Assembly: GCA_034420495.1 (NCBI GenBank)
Contig: DAOULG010000132.1
Location: forward strand, 1-8,280
DNA length: 8,280 bases
Origin: VYDC01 sp034420495
GTDB lineage: Bacteria > Chloroflexota > Dehalococcoidia > UBA2979
Reading direction: 5' to 3'
Part shown: positions 1 to 6,955 of the stretch, in pieces
How positions within the stretch are numbered: the first letter of the stretch is position 1
Layout of the letters: every line of letters starts with the position of its first letter
The notes under the pieces: model-generated
Database searches by the model: none
What the model was told of the DNA's origin: nothing
Seen by the model: the letters and a program-made list of their open reading frames with translations, nothing else
Position numbers and translations under genes: made by a program

Positions 1-1146
1 ATGCGTGACCTTCTCCGCCTGGAAGATCGTCGACGTGGGCAGCAGCCCCAGACCGGTCGTGACGGCCCGCCCCGACTCGACGCCCGCTGGGTCGTGGAGC
101 TCGCGACCGAGCATCTGGAAGCCGGCGCAGATGCCGATCACCGGCGTTCCCGCCGCCCGGGCGCCGACGATCCGCTCCGCGAGGCCCTCCGCGCGAAGCC
201 ACTCGAGGTCGTCGACCGTGGTCTTGCTTCCGGGGATCACCACGAGAGCGGGATCGCCGAACTGATCGGGGGCCCGGACGTACCGCACGCGCACGCCCGG
301 CTCGCGGCGCAGCGGATCGAAATCGTCGAAGTTGGCGATGTGCGGGAGGCGCACGACGGCGACATCGAGCACCGTCTCCTCGCGATCGGACTCGCCCGGC
401 CCGAGGCCGAGCGAGTCCTCCTCCGGCACGTGGATGTCGGAGAAGTAGGGAAGCACGCCGAGGGCGGGGACGCCGGTGTACTCGTCGAGCAGGGTGAGGC
501 CCGGGTCGAGCAGCGTCCGGTCGCCCCGGAACTTGTTGATCACGTGCCCGGTGACCAGCGCACGCTCCTCCGGCTCCAGCAGCGTCATCGTCCCCACGAG
601 CTGGGCGAAGACGCCGCCGCGGTCGATGTCTCCCACGAGCAGCACCCGCGCACCCGCGTAGCGGGCGACCCGCATGTTGACGATGTCGTGCTGCCGGAGG
701 TTGACCTCCGCCGGGCTGCCGGCACCCTCGATCACGACCACGTCGAACTCGAGCCGCAGCTCGTCGAGCGCAGCCGTCACCGTCTGCCACAGGCTCTGCT
801 TCAGGCGGTAGTACTCGCGCGCCGAGGTCCGCGCCCGCGCCCTGCCCATGACCACGAGCTGGGAGCGCGCCTCGCCCTCGGGCTTGAGGAGGATCGGGTT
901 CATCGCGACGCGTGGCTCGACCATGGCGGCCCGGGCCTGGACCGCCTGCGAGCGGCCGATCTCGCCGCCGTCGGGCGTCACGTAGGAGTTGAGCGACATG
1001 TTCTGCGCCTTGAACGGCGCGACACGGTAGCCGTCCTGGGCGAAGATCCGGCAGAGCGCCGTCGCCAGGATCGACTTCCCCGCGTGGGAGGAGGTCCCCT
1101 GGACCATGATCACCTTCGCGGGCTCGTGCGCTCCGCCACGGCTCAT
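1..1146 (-). CDS. cobQ: Cobyric acid synthase CobQ/CbiP (C-terminus cut off by window edge)
   Basis: Glutamine- and ATP-dependent amidotransferase that amidates the b, d, e and g side chains of adenosylcobyrinic acid a,c-diamide to give adenosylcobyric acid in cytoplasmic B12 synthesis. The minus frame is open through all 382 codons seen. The N-terminal dethiobiotin-synthetase-like ATPase domain shows the P-loop GTSSHAGKS (residues 17-25), then APFKAQNMSLNSYVT, IGRSQAVQARA and NPILLKPEG. VVVIEGAGSPAEVNL and LLVGDIDRGGVFAQ follow, with INKFRGD near residue 204. The class I glutamine amidotransferase domain begins around residue 300 with VVIPGSKTTVDDL and carries the nucleophile elbow GICAG, with Cys340 the expected catalytic cysteine. 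The partner His, expected roughly 100 residues further on, lies outside the window; family members are usually about 480-500 residues. The ATG shares the ATGA overlap with the stop of the upstream cobD, so translation is probably coupled. Identity is close to certain. Confidence 0.96.
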   Translation of the reverse strand, partial: MSRGGAHEPAKVIMVQGTSSHAGKSILATALCRIFAQDGYRVAPFKAQNMSLNSYVTPDGGEIGRSQAVQARAAMVEPRVAMNPILLKPEGEARSQLVVMGRARARTSAREYYRLKQSLWQTVTAALDELRLEFDVVVIEGAGSPAEVNLRQHDIVNMRVARYAGARVLLVGDIDRGGVFAQLVGTMTLLEPEERALVTGHVINKFRGDRTLLDPGLTLLDEYTGVPALGVLPYFSDIHVPEEDSLGLGPGESDREETVLDVAVVRLPHIANFDDFDPLRREPGVRVRYVRAPDQFGDPALVVIPGSKTTVDDLEWLRAEGLAERIVGARAAGTPVIGICAGFQMLGRELHDPAGVESGRAVTTGLGLLPTSTIFQAEKVTH

Positions 1147-2198
1147 CGGCCCATCACCTCCCGGAGCGCACCGAGCAACCGCGCGCACTCGTCCCGGCGT
1201 CGGACGGCGATGCGGATGTGCTCGGGCAGGCCGAACGAGTTGCAGTCCCGGACGGCGATGCCACGGCGAAGGAGCCCTGCACGCACGCCTCCGGCGTCGC
1301 CGACCCGGACGAGTAGGAAGCCGGTCGCCGACGGTGTGACCGGGAGGCCCATCGAGGCCAGCCGCTCGCAGAGATACGCCTTCGATGCACGGATCACCTC
1401 TCGCGCAGCCGCCACGTGCGCGCCGTCGTCGAGGGCGGCGAGCCCCGCCGCCTGGGCTACGCCGTTGACGCTCCACGCAGGCTGTAGCCTCCTGACCGAA
1501 TCGACCAGGGGCGGCTCCGCGACCAGGTAGCCGAGCCGCGCGCCGGCGAGCGCGTGATCCTTCGTCATCGAGCGCACGATCGCGACGCCTCCGCCCGCGA
1601 GCAGGGGCAGGGGATCCCATCGCCGCTCTGCGAGCGAGGCGTACGCATCGTCGAGCAGCAGCAGGCCGGAGCCACCGAGGGCGCCGCGAATCTCCTCCAC
1701 GGCCGACCTGTCGAGGTAGACGCCGGTCGGGTTATTCGGGTTGCAGAGAAAGACGAGCCGGGGCCGGATCTCCCGGATCCGCTGCGCTGCCGCGTCGACG
1801 GGCCACCGGAAGGCGGCCGCCTCCTCCGCCCGGATGCGGTGGATCTCCGCCCCCGCGATCGCCGCGGCCGCCTCGTACTCGCCGAACGTCGGCTCGAAGA
1901 TCAGGCACCGCCCGCCCGGCCCGAGGCAGGCCCGGGCGATCAGGTGAATCAGCTCCGTCGCGCCGTTCCCGACGAGGAGGCGGGCGGTGCCGACCCCCAG
2001 CGCGCCGGACAGCGCCTCTCGCAGGAGGAGGCAGTCCCGATCGGGGTACGCCGACAGGTCGGCGGCTGCAGCCGACCGCCGGAGCCGCTCCGACGTTCCG
2101 AGCGGGTTGACGTTCGAGCTGAAGTCCAGCACCTGCCCGGCGCGCAGGCCCAGGGCGCGGAGCTCGGCCGGGTCGAGGCCCCCGTGAACGGTGTTCAT
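1143..2198 (-). CDS. cobD: Threonine-phosphate decarboxylase (CobD; CobC in Pseudomonas naming)
   Basis: PLP-dependent fold-type I enzyme of the aminotransferase class I/II family. It decarboxylates L-threonine O-3-phosphate to (R)-1-aminopropan-2-ol O-2-phosphate, the arm that links the corrin ring to the nucleotide loop. The 351 residues are a full-length single domain. Diagnostic segments in order are HGG at residues 5-7, LDFSSNVNPLG (24-34), YPD at 51, GNGATELI (77-84), FEPTFGEYE (101-109), CNPNNPTG (152-159), DDAYASL (183-189) and SMTKDHALAGARLGY (210-224). Lys213 is the expected Schiff-base lysine, and an Arg near HIRIAV (327-332) would bind the carboxylate. The HGG...DFSSNVNPLG start separates it from histidinol-phosphate aminotransferase, its closest relative. 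The position between cbiB and cobQ, with 4-base ATGA overlaps on both sides, supports the B12 role. HisC is the only serious alternative. Confidence 0.93.
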   Translation of the reverse strand: MNTVHGGLDPAELRALGLRAGQVLDFSSNVNPLGTSERLRRSAAAADLSAYPDRDCLLLREALSGALGVGTARLLVGNGATELIHLIARACLGPGGRCLIFEPTFGEYEAAAAIAGAEIHRIRAEEAAAFRWPVDAAAQRIREIRPRLVFLCNPNNPTGVYLDRSAVEEIRGALGGSGLLLLDDAYASLAERRWDPLPLLAGGGVAIVRSMTKDHALAGARLGYLVAEPPLVDSVRRLQPAWSVNGVAQAAGLAALDDGAHVAAAREVIRASKAYLCERLASMGLPVTPSATGFLLVRVGDAGGVRAGLLRRGIAVRDCNSFGLPEHIRIAVRRRDECARLLGALREVMGR

Positions 2199-3163
2199 GC
2201 CGTGATCCAGTGGCGCAGCGCGAGCACGCAGAGCGCTGCGACGATCCCGAGCAGCGCGGCCCGCCCGGCGGCGCGGTTGCCGCGGCCGATGTCCCGCGCC
2301 TCCGGCCGCGTGAACTCGGCGCCAAGATCGTAGTGAGCGGGCTTCTCGAGCCGTCGACCCAACAGGCCCGACATCGCCGCCATCGTCCAGCCGGCGTTGG
2401 GACTGGCGGTGAGGCGCCGGTCACGCCACATCACTCGCCAGCCCCGGCGCATCGGGAGGCCCGCCAGCGCTCCACCCCCGAGCAGGAGCACGGCGCTCAG
2501 ACGGGCGGGCACGAGATTGACCGCGTCGTCCAGACGCGCGGCGCACTTGCCCAGCCACTCATGCCGGCCGCGCGTGCCCCACATGCTGTCCATCGTATTC
2601 GCTGCCCGGTAGGCGACGGCGCCGGGGACGCCGAGGAGAGCGAACGCCAGCCACGGTGCGATATAGCTGTCGGTGGTGTTCTCCGCCACCGACTCGATCG
2701 CCGCCGCCGCGACCAGGGGCGCGCCCAGCGAGTCCCGGCTGCGGCTGACAAGGCCGGCCAGCCGCTCGCGCGCCTCATCGAGGCGCTTCTCCTCCAGCGC
2801 CCGCGCGACCCCCTCGCCGGCCGATACGAGGCCGCGGACGGTGAAGCTGGTGCGCATGACGATCGCACCGCCCACGACGTAGGCCAGGACGCCAAGCTCG
2901 CTCAGGCCCGTGACCGCCAGCCACGTCAGCACGCCCCATCCGCCGACAATCGCGAGCACGACCAAGCACCCGTAGAGAAAGGCCGCGGGCGGGGACTCCG
3001 GCGCCAGGCGCCCGCAGGCCCGGATCGTTCGTCCCATCCACACGACCGGATGCACCCGCGCCGGGGGCTCCGGCAGCACACGGTCGAACGTCACCGCGAG
3101 CAGCATGACCGCGGCATCCGGAGCGAGGCCGTTCCACCACTCGGCGTGCACGGTCGGGAACAC
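2195..3163 (-). CDS. cbiB: Adenosylcobinamide-phosphate synthase CbiB (CobD in Pseudomonas naming)
   Basis: Integral membrane enzyme that attaches aminopropanol phosphate to adenosylcobyric acid, giving adenosylcobinamide phosphate. Numbered from the GTG at 3161-3163 (322 residues), the family motifs are HPVVWMGRTI (from 38), ESVAENTTDSYIAPW (from 157), YRAANTMDSMWG (from 185), DDAVNLVPARLSA (from 212), SPNAGWTMAAMSGLLG (from 254) and KPAHYDLG (from 274). Hydrophobic stretches at about 60-84, 90-106, 171-188, 220-236 and 302-319 fit the multi-spanning family. I chose the GTG because GGAG (3173-3176) sits 9 bases before it and the length is normal. An ATG at 3218-3220 would add 19 Arg/Gly-rich residues unlike the family and has no visible ribosome binding site. 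First gene of the operon; its stop overlaps the cobD start as ATGA. Function is sure, the start less so. Confidence 0.93.
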   Translation of the reverse strand: MFPTVHAEWWNGLAPDAAVMLLAVTFDRVLPEPPARVHPVVWMGRTIRACGRLAPESPPAAFLYGCLVVLAIVGGWGVLTWLAVTGLSELGVLAYVVGGAIVMRTSFTVRGLVSAGEGVARALEEKRLDEARERLAGLVSRSRDSLGAPLVAAAAIESVAENTTDSYIAPWLAFALLGVPGAVAYRAANTMDSMWGTRGRHEWLGKCAARLDDAVNLVPARLSAVLLLGGGALAGLPMRRGWRVMWRDRRLTASPNAGWTMAAMSGLLGRRLEKPAHYDLGAEFTRPEARDIGRGNRAAGRAALLGIVAALCVLALRHWITA

Positions 3164-3332
3164 CGCAGGAGGCTCCGCTTCCCCCCGCCCACCGGCGGAG
3201 CGGCCGATCGGGCGCGCCATACGCTAGCTGACGGGCGCGCGGTGCGACGCCGGGATGTCGGATTCCGCCAGGGCGTGCACCGGGCGAGCGGTCCCGCGCC
3301 GGATGAGCGGTGTCGTCGCTGTCCCACCGGTC

Positions 3333-3341
3333 ACATATACT
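3333..3341. promoter_or_regulatory. Promoter -10 in the divergent region; leaderless for the plus-strand gene
   Basis: TATACT at 3336-3341 matches five of six bases of the -10 consensus and stands out as an AT-rich spot. Its end is 6 bases before the ATG at 3348, so transcription would start at or next to the A of the start codon, giving a leaderless mRNA. No Shine-Dalgarno sequence precedes that ATG, which agrees. No good -35 is visible (TCGTCG at 17-base spacing). Read on the other strand, the same spot gives TATATG, which could be the -10 of the cbiB-cobD-cobQ operon with a start near 3327 and an untranslated leader of about 105-165 bases. Confidence 0.5.
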
Positions 3342-3347
3342 GCGACC

Positions 3348-5870
3348 ATGTCTCGCGTTCCGGGCCTACGCGACCTTGCGGCAGGACTCGCCGTCACCGC
3401 CGTCATCGCCGCTTTCCTGGCGCTGGCGGCGCCCCGGGCGGTGCTGGCCGAGCATCCAGAGTCCGAGCACCCCGCCTGCGAGGTGGAGGTGCTCGGCGAG
3501 CTCAGCGCCGAGGCAGACACCCCCCTGACCGCGAGCGGTCGCTGGACGACGGAGGACTGCGACTCGCGCTTCCGCCCCGGCAGCGACGCCTCCACCTACA
3601 GCTTCGAGATCGGCGAGGGAGGCCGGGTCCGGATCGAGCTCGCCTCCGCCGACGCCGACTCGTTCCTCTACCTGATGGCTCAGGACGGCAGCCGCATCAC
3701 CGACAACGACGACGGCGCGGCGGGGCTGGATGCCCGCATCGAGCGCGTCATGGAGCCCGGCTCCTACCTGGTCGAAGCGACGACCGTCGGGGGGCGGGAG
3801 CGGGGCCCGGCCGACTTCTCGCTCTCCGTCACGCGCCTGAGCTGCGACCCCACCGACCTCGGGGTTCTCGGCCCGGGCGCCGACCTCACGGCATCCGGCG
3901 CCTGGACTCTCGACACCTGCGGCTCGGAGATCGTCGCCGAGCACCCGGCCTATAACTACACCTTCGTCCTGGAGCAGGCGGCCCGCGTCCGGATCGACCT
4001 CGTCTCCGAGACCGGCGACCCCGTTCTCTCCCTCGCGTCCCCGGTGCGGGGCGTGATCGGCGCCAACGACGACGGCGGGGGCGCTCGCAACGCGCTCATC
4101 GAGCAGTACCTGCCGGCCGGCCTCTACGTGATCGAGGCGACGACCTACCGGCAGCGGGACCTCCAGACACTGCTGGCGGACTTCACGCTCACGGTCCACC
4201 TGGTGGACGAGGAGGCGGCGCAGCAGCGGTTCCTGCTCAAGATGGAGGAGTCGTTCGCTCCCGACGAGGTCGTGGCCGGCGAGCCCGTCGCCGTCGACTA
4301 CCGCGTCGGCAACCTCGGCGGCGGCGACCTGCCCGAGGATGCAAGCGTCGTCGTCTACGCGGTGGGTCCGGGCATCACCGAGGCGCTGCGCGGCCGGCCG
4401 GCCTCGCTCTTCCATGCAGGCTCGGCCTACCACTCGAGCCCCCGGACGGCGAGCGCGACGAGCCTCTCCACTCCCGGGTTCGGGCCGTTCAGCATCGAGT
4501 GGCGGTGGCCCGGCCCCTCGTGGGTGTTTGTCGCCGTGATCGCCTTCGACTCAGACGACGAGGAGATCGCCTGGCACGGGCTCTGGCGCAACGTCCGGGT
4601 CGTGAGCGGCCCGACCTTCGACCCGGTGACCGTGACCGTGGACGGCGCGGAGTACTGGGGAGCCGCGACCGCAGACGACGAGGGGATCGTGACGACCTTC
4701 GTCGCCTCCGTGGCCAATCCGGCGGCCAGGCTCGACGCCGGGCTCGTGGCGCGGGCGACCTACGCCGCGGCGGTGCGCGCGCTCGTCCTCGACGGGCTCT
4801 TCGAGCGAACCGCCATCGCATCGCTCCCGACGACGGCGGAGCCGGCCGAGGTGAGCCTCCCGGACGCCTCCTCGGACACGCTGCTGGGAGCCTTCGCCGG
4901 TCGCTACCTCGGCGCAGTCAACGCTCTGGGGGTGGCGGAGACGTTCGGGGGCGGCGAGGCCGTGAGCCCGGTCGCCGTCGAGGATCTCACCCTGGATCTC
5001 GCCGGCACCGCGTCGGCGCACTACGCGCACCTTGCGGCCTCCTGGAGCGCGCTCGGGGAGCGGATCGCGGAGGGCGGCACGCTCTCCTTCGGTGAGGCGC
5101 GCGGGCTGCAGGTAGAGCTCGCCTACGCCGAGCGTGTGCTCGCGCCCGCGATCGCGGCCGGCGAGATCGTGACGGCCGCCCGCGCCGCCGAGCGGGGCTG
5201 GGACGACCCGGCGGTGGGGGCACGCCTCCGGGCCCTGGCGGAGCAGGGCTCGTGCGACGTGCGCGCACCGCGGGGCGTTCTCGAGGCCGCCGGCGTCGGG
5301 GAGATCGCGGGCTTCGCGGGGCTGCACCGCGAGCTGCGCGCGGCGCTGCCCGTGCATGCCCTCGCCGTGGACGCGGCGCTCTGCGGCGCGGCGGGCGTGG
5401 ACGCCGCGAACGCCTGGTTCCTTCAGCGCCTCGGCATCTCCGACGCCGGACTGGCGCAGCTCGACGCGCCCGACCCGGGTCCGCCGGCGGAGCCGCCGCC
5501 GACGCCGCCCACTCCGTCCACGCCGCCCGAGAGTCTCCGGATCATCGCCCGGCTCGCCCCCGACGGGCGCGTCGAGCACGGCATCGCACTTGCCAGCGGG
5601 CAGCAGATCCTCCCCGAGCAGCGCTTCCTCAGCTCCGATGCCGCGCCCGGTCGGTGGCACGTCAGCAGCGAGATCGAGGTCGGACCGGGCACGCTCGGAC
5701 AGGTCCGCGCGCGGCGGCTCGCCGACGGGCGCATCGAGTGGAGCTTCCGCGGCGCCGGCGGTGAGACGCTGACCCCCGACGTGCGCTTCCTGCCCGTCGA
5801 TCCGGCGGTGGGGAGATGGTTCCGCAGTACCCCGATCGAGGTGGTACCCGCACAGCAGGCGGGTGAGTAG
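3348..5870 (+). CDS. Secreted 840-residue protein with two PPC-like domains and C-terminal tandem repeats, function unknown
   Basis: No enzyme family recognised. Residues 1-34 form a signal peptide: Arg3/Arg8, a hydrophobic core at 11-28, and a probable cut after AVLA (31-34). Two repeats of about 118 residues follow (44-161 and 166-284). Each has a Cys pair (C44/C71 and C166/C191), an F-x-(I/V)-x-(E/Q) strand, RVRI(E/D)L, NDDG, and GxYx(V/I)EATT, as in bacterial pre-peptidase C-terminal (PPC) beta domains. Residues 297-420 look like an Ig/CARDB-type beta domain (GEPVAVDYRVGNLG). Residues 421-705 are an Ala-rich, probably helical core with two more cysteines (C636, C679), so all six cysteines could pair. 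A Pro-rich linker (705-728) leads to two repeats at 732-778 and 786-832. No sortase motif or C-terminal anchor is seen, so it is probably exported and released or loosely bound. The start at 3348 was chosen over an in-frame ATG at 3255 because it begins the signal peptide and lies directly after a -10 element. Gene confidence is high; role unknown. Confidence 0.9.
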   Translation: MSRVPGLRDLAAGLAVTAVIAAFLALAAPRAVLAEHPESEHPACEVEVLGELSAEADTPLTASGRWTTEDCDSRFRPGSDASTYSFEIGEGGRVRIELASADADSFLYLMAQDGSRITDNDDGAAGLDARIERVMEPGSYLVEATTVGGRERGPADFSLSVTRLSCDPTDLGVLGPGADLTASGAWTLDTCGSEIVAEHPAYNYTFVLEQAARVRIDLVSETGDPVLSLASPVRGVIGANDDGGGARNALIEQYLPAGLYVIEATTYRQRDLQTLLADFTLTVHLVDEEAAQQRFLLKMEESFAPDEVVAGEPVAVDYRVGNLGGGDLPEDASVVVYAVGPGITEALRGRPASLFHAGSAYHSSPRTASATSLSTPGFGPFSIEWRWPGPSWVFVAVIAFDSDDEEIAWHGLWRNVRVVSGPTFDPVTVTVDGAEYWGAATADDEGIVTTFVASVANPAARLDAGLVARATYAAAVRALVLDGLFERTAIASLPTTAEPAEVSLPDASSDTLLGAFAGRYLGAVNALGVAETFGGGEAVSPVAVEDLTLDLAGTASAHYAHLAASWSALGERIAEGGTLSFGEARGLQVELAYAERVLAPAIAAGEIVTAARAAERGWDDPAVGARLRALAEQGSCDVRAPRGVLEAAGVGEIAGFAGLHRELRAALPVHALAVDAALCGAAGVDAANAWFLQRLGISDAGLAQLDAPDPGPPAEPPPTPPTPSTPPESLRIIARLAPDGRVEHGIALASGQQILPEQRFLSSDAAPGRWHVSSEIEVGPGTLGQVRARRLADGRIEWSFRGAGGETLTPDVRFLPVDPAVGRWFRSTPIEVVPAQQAGE
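3477..4199 (+). repeat. Tandem duplication of a PPC-like domain inside the secreted protein
   Basis: Residues 44-161 (3477-3830) and 166-284 (3843-4199) align along their whole length. Shared positions include the opening Cys, the LTASG(R/A)WT turn, a second Cys 25-27 residues later, RVRI(E/D)L, the acidic NDDG loop, the GxYx(V/I)EATT strand and a closing (D)F(S/T)L(S/T)V strand. The NDDG loop could bind calcium, but that is inference. The copies have diverged clearly at the amino-acid level, so this is an old domain duplication rather than a recent DNA repeat. Confidence 0.75.
5541..5843 (+). repeat. Two C-terminal repeats of 54-residue pitch in the secreted protein
   Basis: Residues 732-778 (5541-5681) and 786-832 (5703-5843) share the pattern (I/V)xAR-x-DGR(V/I)E near the start, xxRFL in the middle and GRW-x-S-x-IEV at the end. 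DGR at 739-741 and 793-795, and IEV at 776-778 and 830-832, keep an exact 54-residue spacing. A Pro-rich linker separates this pair from the rest of the protein, as expected for an independently folding C-terminal binding module. I cannot name the family. Confidence 0.7.
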
Positions 5871-5942
5871 CCGCCTACGGCACGACGCCAGGGGAAATGG
5901 CCCGGCATTCCGGCGCGACCGTCGAGGATGTGGCGTGGACGA

Positions 5943-5984
5943 CGACCGTATCCCCGCCGGGGAGGTACGGCGGGGATACGGTCG
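5943..5984. terminator. Perfect 17-bp hairpin between convergent genes, probable bidirectional terminator
   Basis: The arms 5943-5959 and 5968-5984 are perfect inverted repeats (core GACCGTATCCCCGCCG) around an 8-base loop, GGGAGGTA. The hairpin lies 72 bases after the stop of the secreted-protein gene and between that gene and the convergent PPOX gene. There is no T-run on either side, so it would be a U-tail-less terminator of the sort proposed for high-GC bacteria, or an mRNA 3'-end stabiliser. The structure is certain; the role is inferred from position. Confidence 0.65.
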
Positions 5985-6025
5985 GGAGGGGCCGGGGACG
6001 GCGATCCCCTAGTGGCCTTCCCACC

Positions 6026-6046
6026 TATTGATACGTCGTCTCAATA
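6026..6046. promoter_or_regulatory. 21-bp near-perfect palindrome, operator-like
   Basis: The site runs TATTGA at 6026-6031, then ACG/CGT half-sites around the centre T6036, then TCAATA at 6041-6046. Nine of ten base pairs across the dyad are complementary; only T6032/C6040 breaks symmetry. Odd-length dyads with TTGA-n-ACG arms resemble operators of TetR-family and similar dimeric repressors. It is strikingly AT-rich for this window. No -35/-10 pair fits around it on either strand and neither neighbouring gene starts here, so its target is not visible. Confidence 0.45.
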
Positions 6047-6275
6047 AGCACTCGCAGCGTACCGACCGGCTCAGGACAGGTCAACAGCCGCCGCCCGGGG
6101 CGGTGGAGCAGGCACGAGTCCGCGGTCGCTGCGGACCGAGGGACACCTGACTCCTCGGAGCGGCGAGCGGCCCGACTCCGATAGCCTGTCATGACGGGAC
6201 GCTTCCCGCTTGAGCCGGCGGAGGAAGAGCCCACGCGTCCCGAGCGGCAGGGCACGGACCGGCGCAGCCAACCCG

Positions 6276-6773
6276 CTAGCTCCCCGTCCGGAAGCGCCAG
6301 CGCGTCGCGTCCTCGAAGAAGACCCTCCACGCGAACGCGACGTCGGGCTCGAACACCAGGACATCCTGGCCCTCGTAGTCGTCGGCCGACTGGCCGTGGC
6401 TCTCGCCGTACTTGACGCTCGATAGCTCGAAGAGGCGTACCGCCAGCGCCCGGTCGGAGCGCACAACCGCAACGGTCCCGTGCAGTATGACCGCCTGTGC
6501 GCCGTCCTCCAGGTTCACGCACGCCCGGGGGTTCTCATCGAGGTTGCGCCGCCACCCTGCCCCGGGGGCGCCCCCGAAGTAGAGACGGCCGTCCAGCCAG
6601 AAGCCGTCGACGGGCCGTGTGTGCGGCGCGCCGCCCGGCGTGACGGTGGACAGCCAGTAGTGCTTGGCCTCGGCCAGCCTCTCGGCAACGGACGACCAGG
6701 CCAGGAGGCCCACGCTTTCCTTCGGGACGCCGTAATCCTCCGGGAATCGCGGACGCGAAGCGGCAGGTTCCAT
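6276..6773 (-). CDS. Pyridoxamine 5'-phosphate oxidase-like flavin/F420-binding split-barrel protein
   Basis: The 165 residues fit a single split-barrel domain of the PNPOx-like superfamily. Family-typical segments are HYWLSTVTPGGAPHTRPVDG (38-57; first strand pair), FWLDGRLYFGG (58-68), WRRNLDENPRACVNLEDG (74-91; the R-N-L-x-x-N-P turn that contacts cofactor phosphate), AVILHGTVAVV (94-104) and the closing FAWRVFFEDATRWRF (147-161). Members use FMN, F420 or haem, and many act on unknown small substrates; the sequence alone does not say which. It is not canonical PdxH, which is longer and has other signatures. The start is supported by GAGAGGA at 6781-6787, 7 bases before the ATG. It appears monocistronic, with 281 bases to the upstream membrane-protein gene. 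Superfamily is sure, substrate unknown. Confidence 0.88.
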   Translation of the reverse strand: MEPAASRPRFPEDYGVPKESVGLLAWSSVAERLAEAKHYWLSTVTPGGAPHTRPVDGFWLDGRLYFGGAPGAGWRRNLDENPRACVNLEDGAQAVILHGTVAVVRSDRALAVRLFELSSVKYGESHGQSADDYEGQDVLVFEPDVAFAWRVFFEDATRWRFRTGS

Positions 6774-6814
6774 CTCCGCGTCCTCTCGACTGCCTGGGCG
6801 GCTCGCGCGACGTC

Positions 6815-6820
6815 ATCCTA
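6815..6820 (-). promoter_or_regulatory. Possible -10 for the PPOX gene
   Basis: On the minus strand this reads TAGGAT, four of six matches to TATAAT, about 42 bases before the start codon. This would place the transcript start near 6808 and leave room for the clear ribosome binding site at 6781-6787. No convincing -35 is visible upstream. Weak but correctly placed. Confidence 0.3.
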
Positions 6821-6955
6821 CCGAGCGGCCAGCCGGTCGCCGGCGGCGGCGGACGGCGCGGGAGAGAGCGCCTCGCCGGAGTCACTCTCCGCGGCGATCA
6901 CCCGCTCACCCCCTGCGGGTCGCATCACCGCGGCGTGGACGGGATCTCGCGACAT
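6818..6955 (-). CDS. Short open frame of 45 codons, possible small gene or remnant
   Basis: From ATG at 6953-6955 to TAG at 6818-6820, directly upstream of the PPOX gene on the same strand. Third positions are mostly G/C, but that is also true of shadow frames here. The segment VMRPAGGERVIA vaguely resembles the first strand of cupin proteins, which would make it a decayed fragment. The only purine-rich stretch (GGGAGGG) is about 12 bases before the ATG, too far for a good ribosome binding site. It also overlaps the possible PPOX -10. Probably not functional. Confidence 0.15.
   Translation of the reverse strand: MSRDPVHAAVMRPAGGERVIAAESDSGEALSPAPSAAAGDRLAAR

Larger units (their letters stand above)
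5871..6275. other. Convergent intergenic region without a recognised gene
   Basis: These 405 bases separate the convergent ends of the secreted-protein gene and the PPOX gene. I see the strong hairpin at 5943-5984, the AT-rich palindrome at 6026-6046, a weak 6-bp stem at 6118-6136 (GTCCGC/GCGGAC), a 14-base imperfect palindrome around GTCATGAC at 6185-6198, and an overlapping-class 5-bp GC stem at 6195-6208. Open frames here show no recognisable protein, ribosome binding site or tRNA features. Confidence 0.6.

Noticed and set aside
1..1530. Long open frame of about 509 codons on the plus strand
   Set aside because: It lies antisense to cobQ and the end of cobD, whose motifs are unmistakable on the minus strand. 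Its translation is Arg/His/Asp-rich and matches nothing; long antisense frames are common at this GC content.
3221..3330. Cobalamin riboswitch upstream of cbiB
   Set aside because: The stretch GGCGGAATCCGAC slightly recalls a B12 box, but the rest of the conserved core is missing and the space is too short.
2210..3955. Long plus-strand open frame across cbiB and the start of the secreted-protein gene
   Set aside because: Antisense to cbiB and out of frame with the secreted protein; low-complexity Arg/Gly/Ala translation without a motif.
3366..5660. Large minus-strand open frames under the secreted-protein gene
   Set aside because: The plus-strand frame has a signal peptide, domain repeats and a promoter; the minus frames are Arg/Gly/Val-rich shadows.
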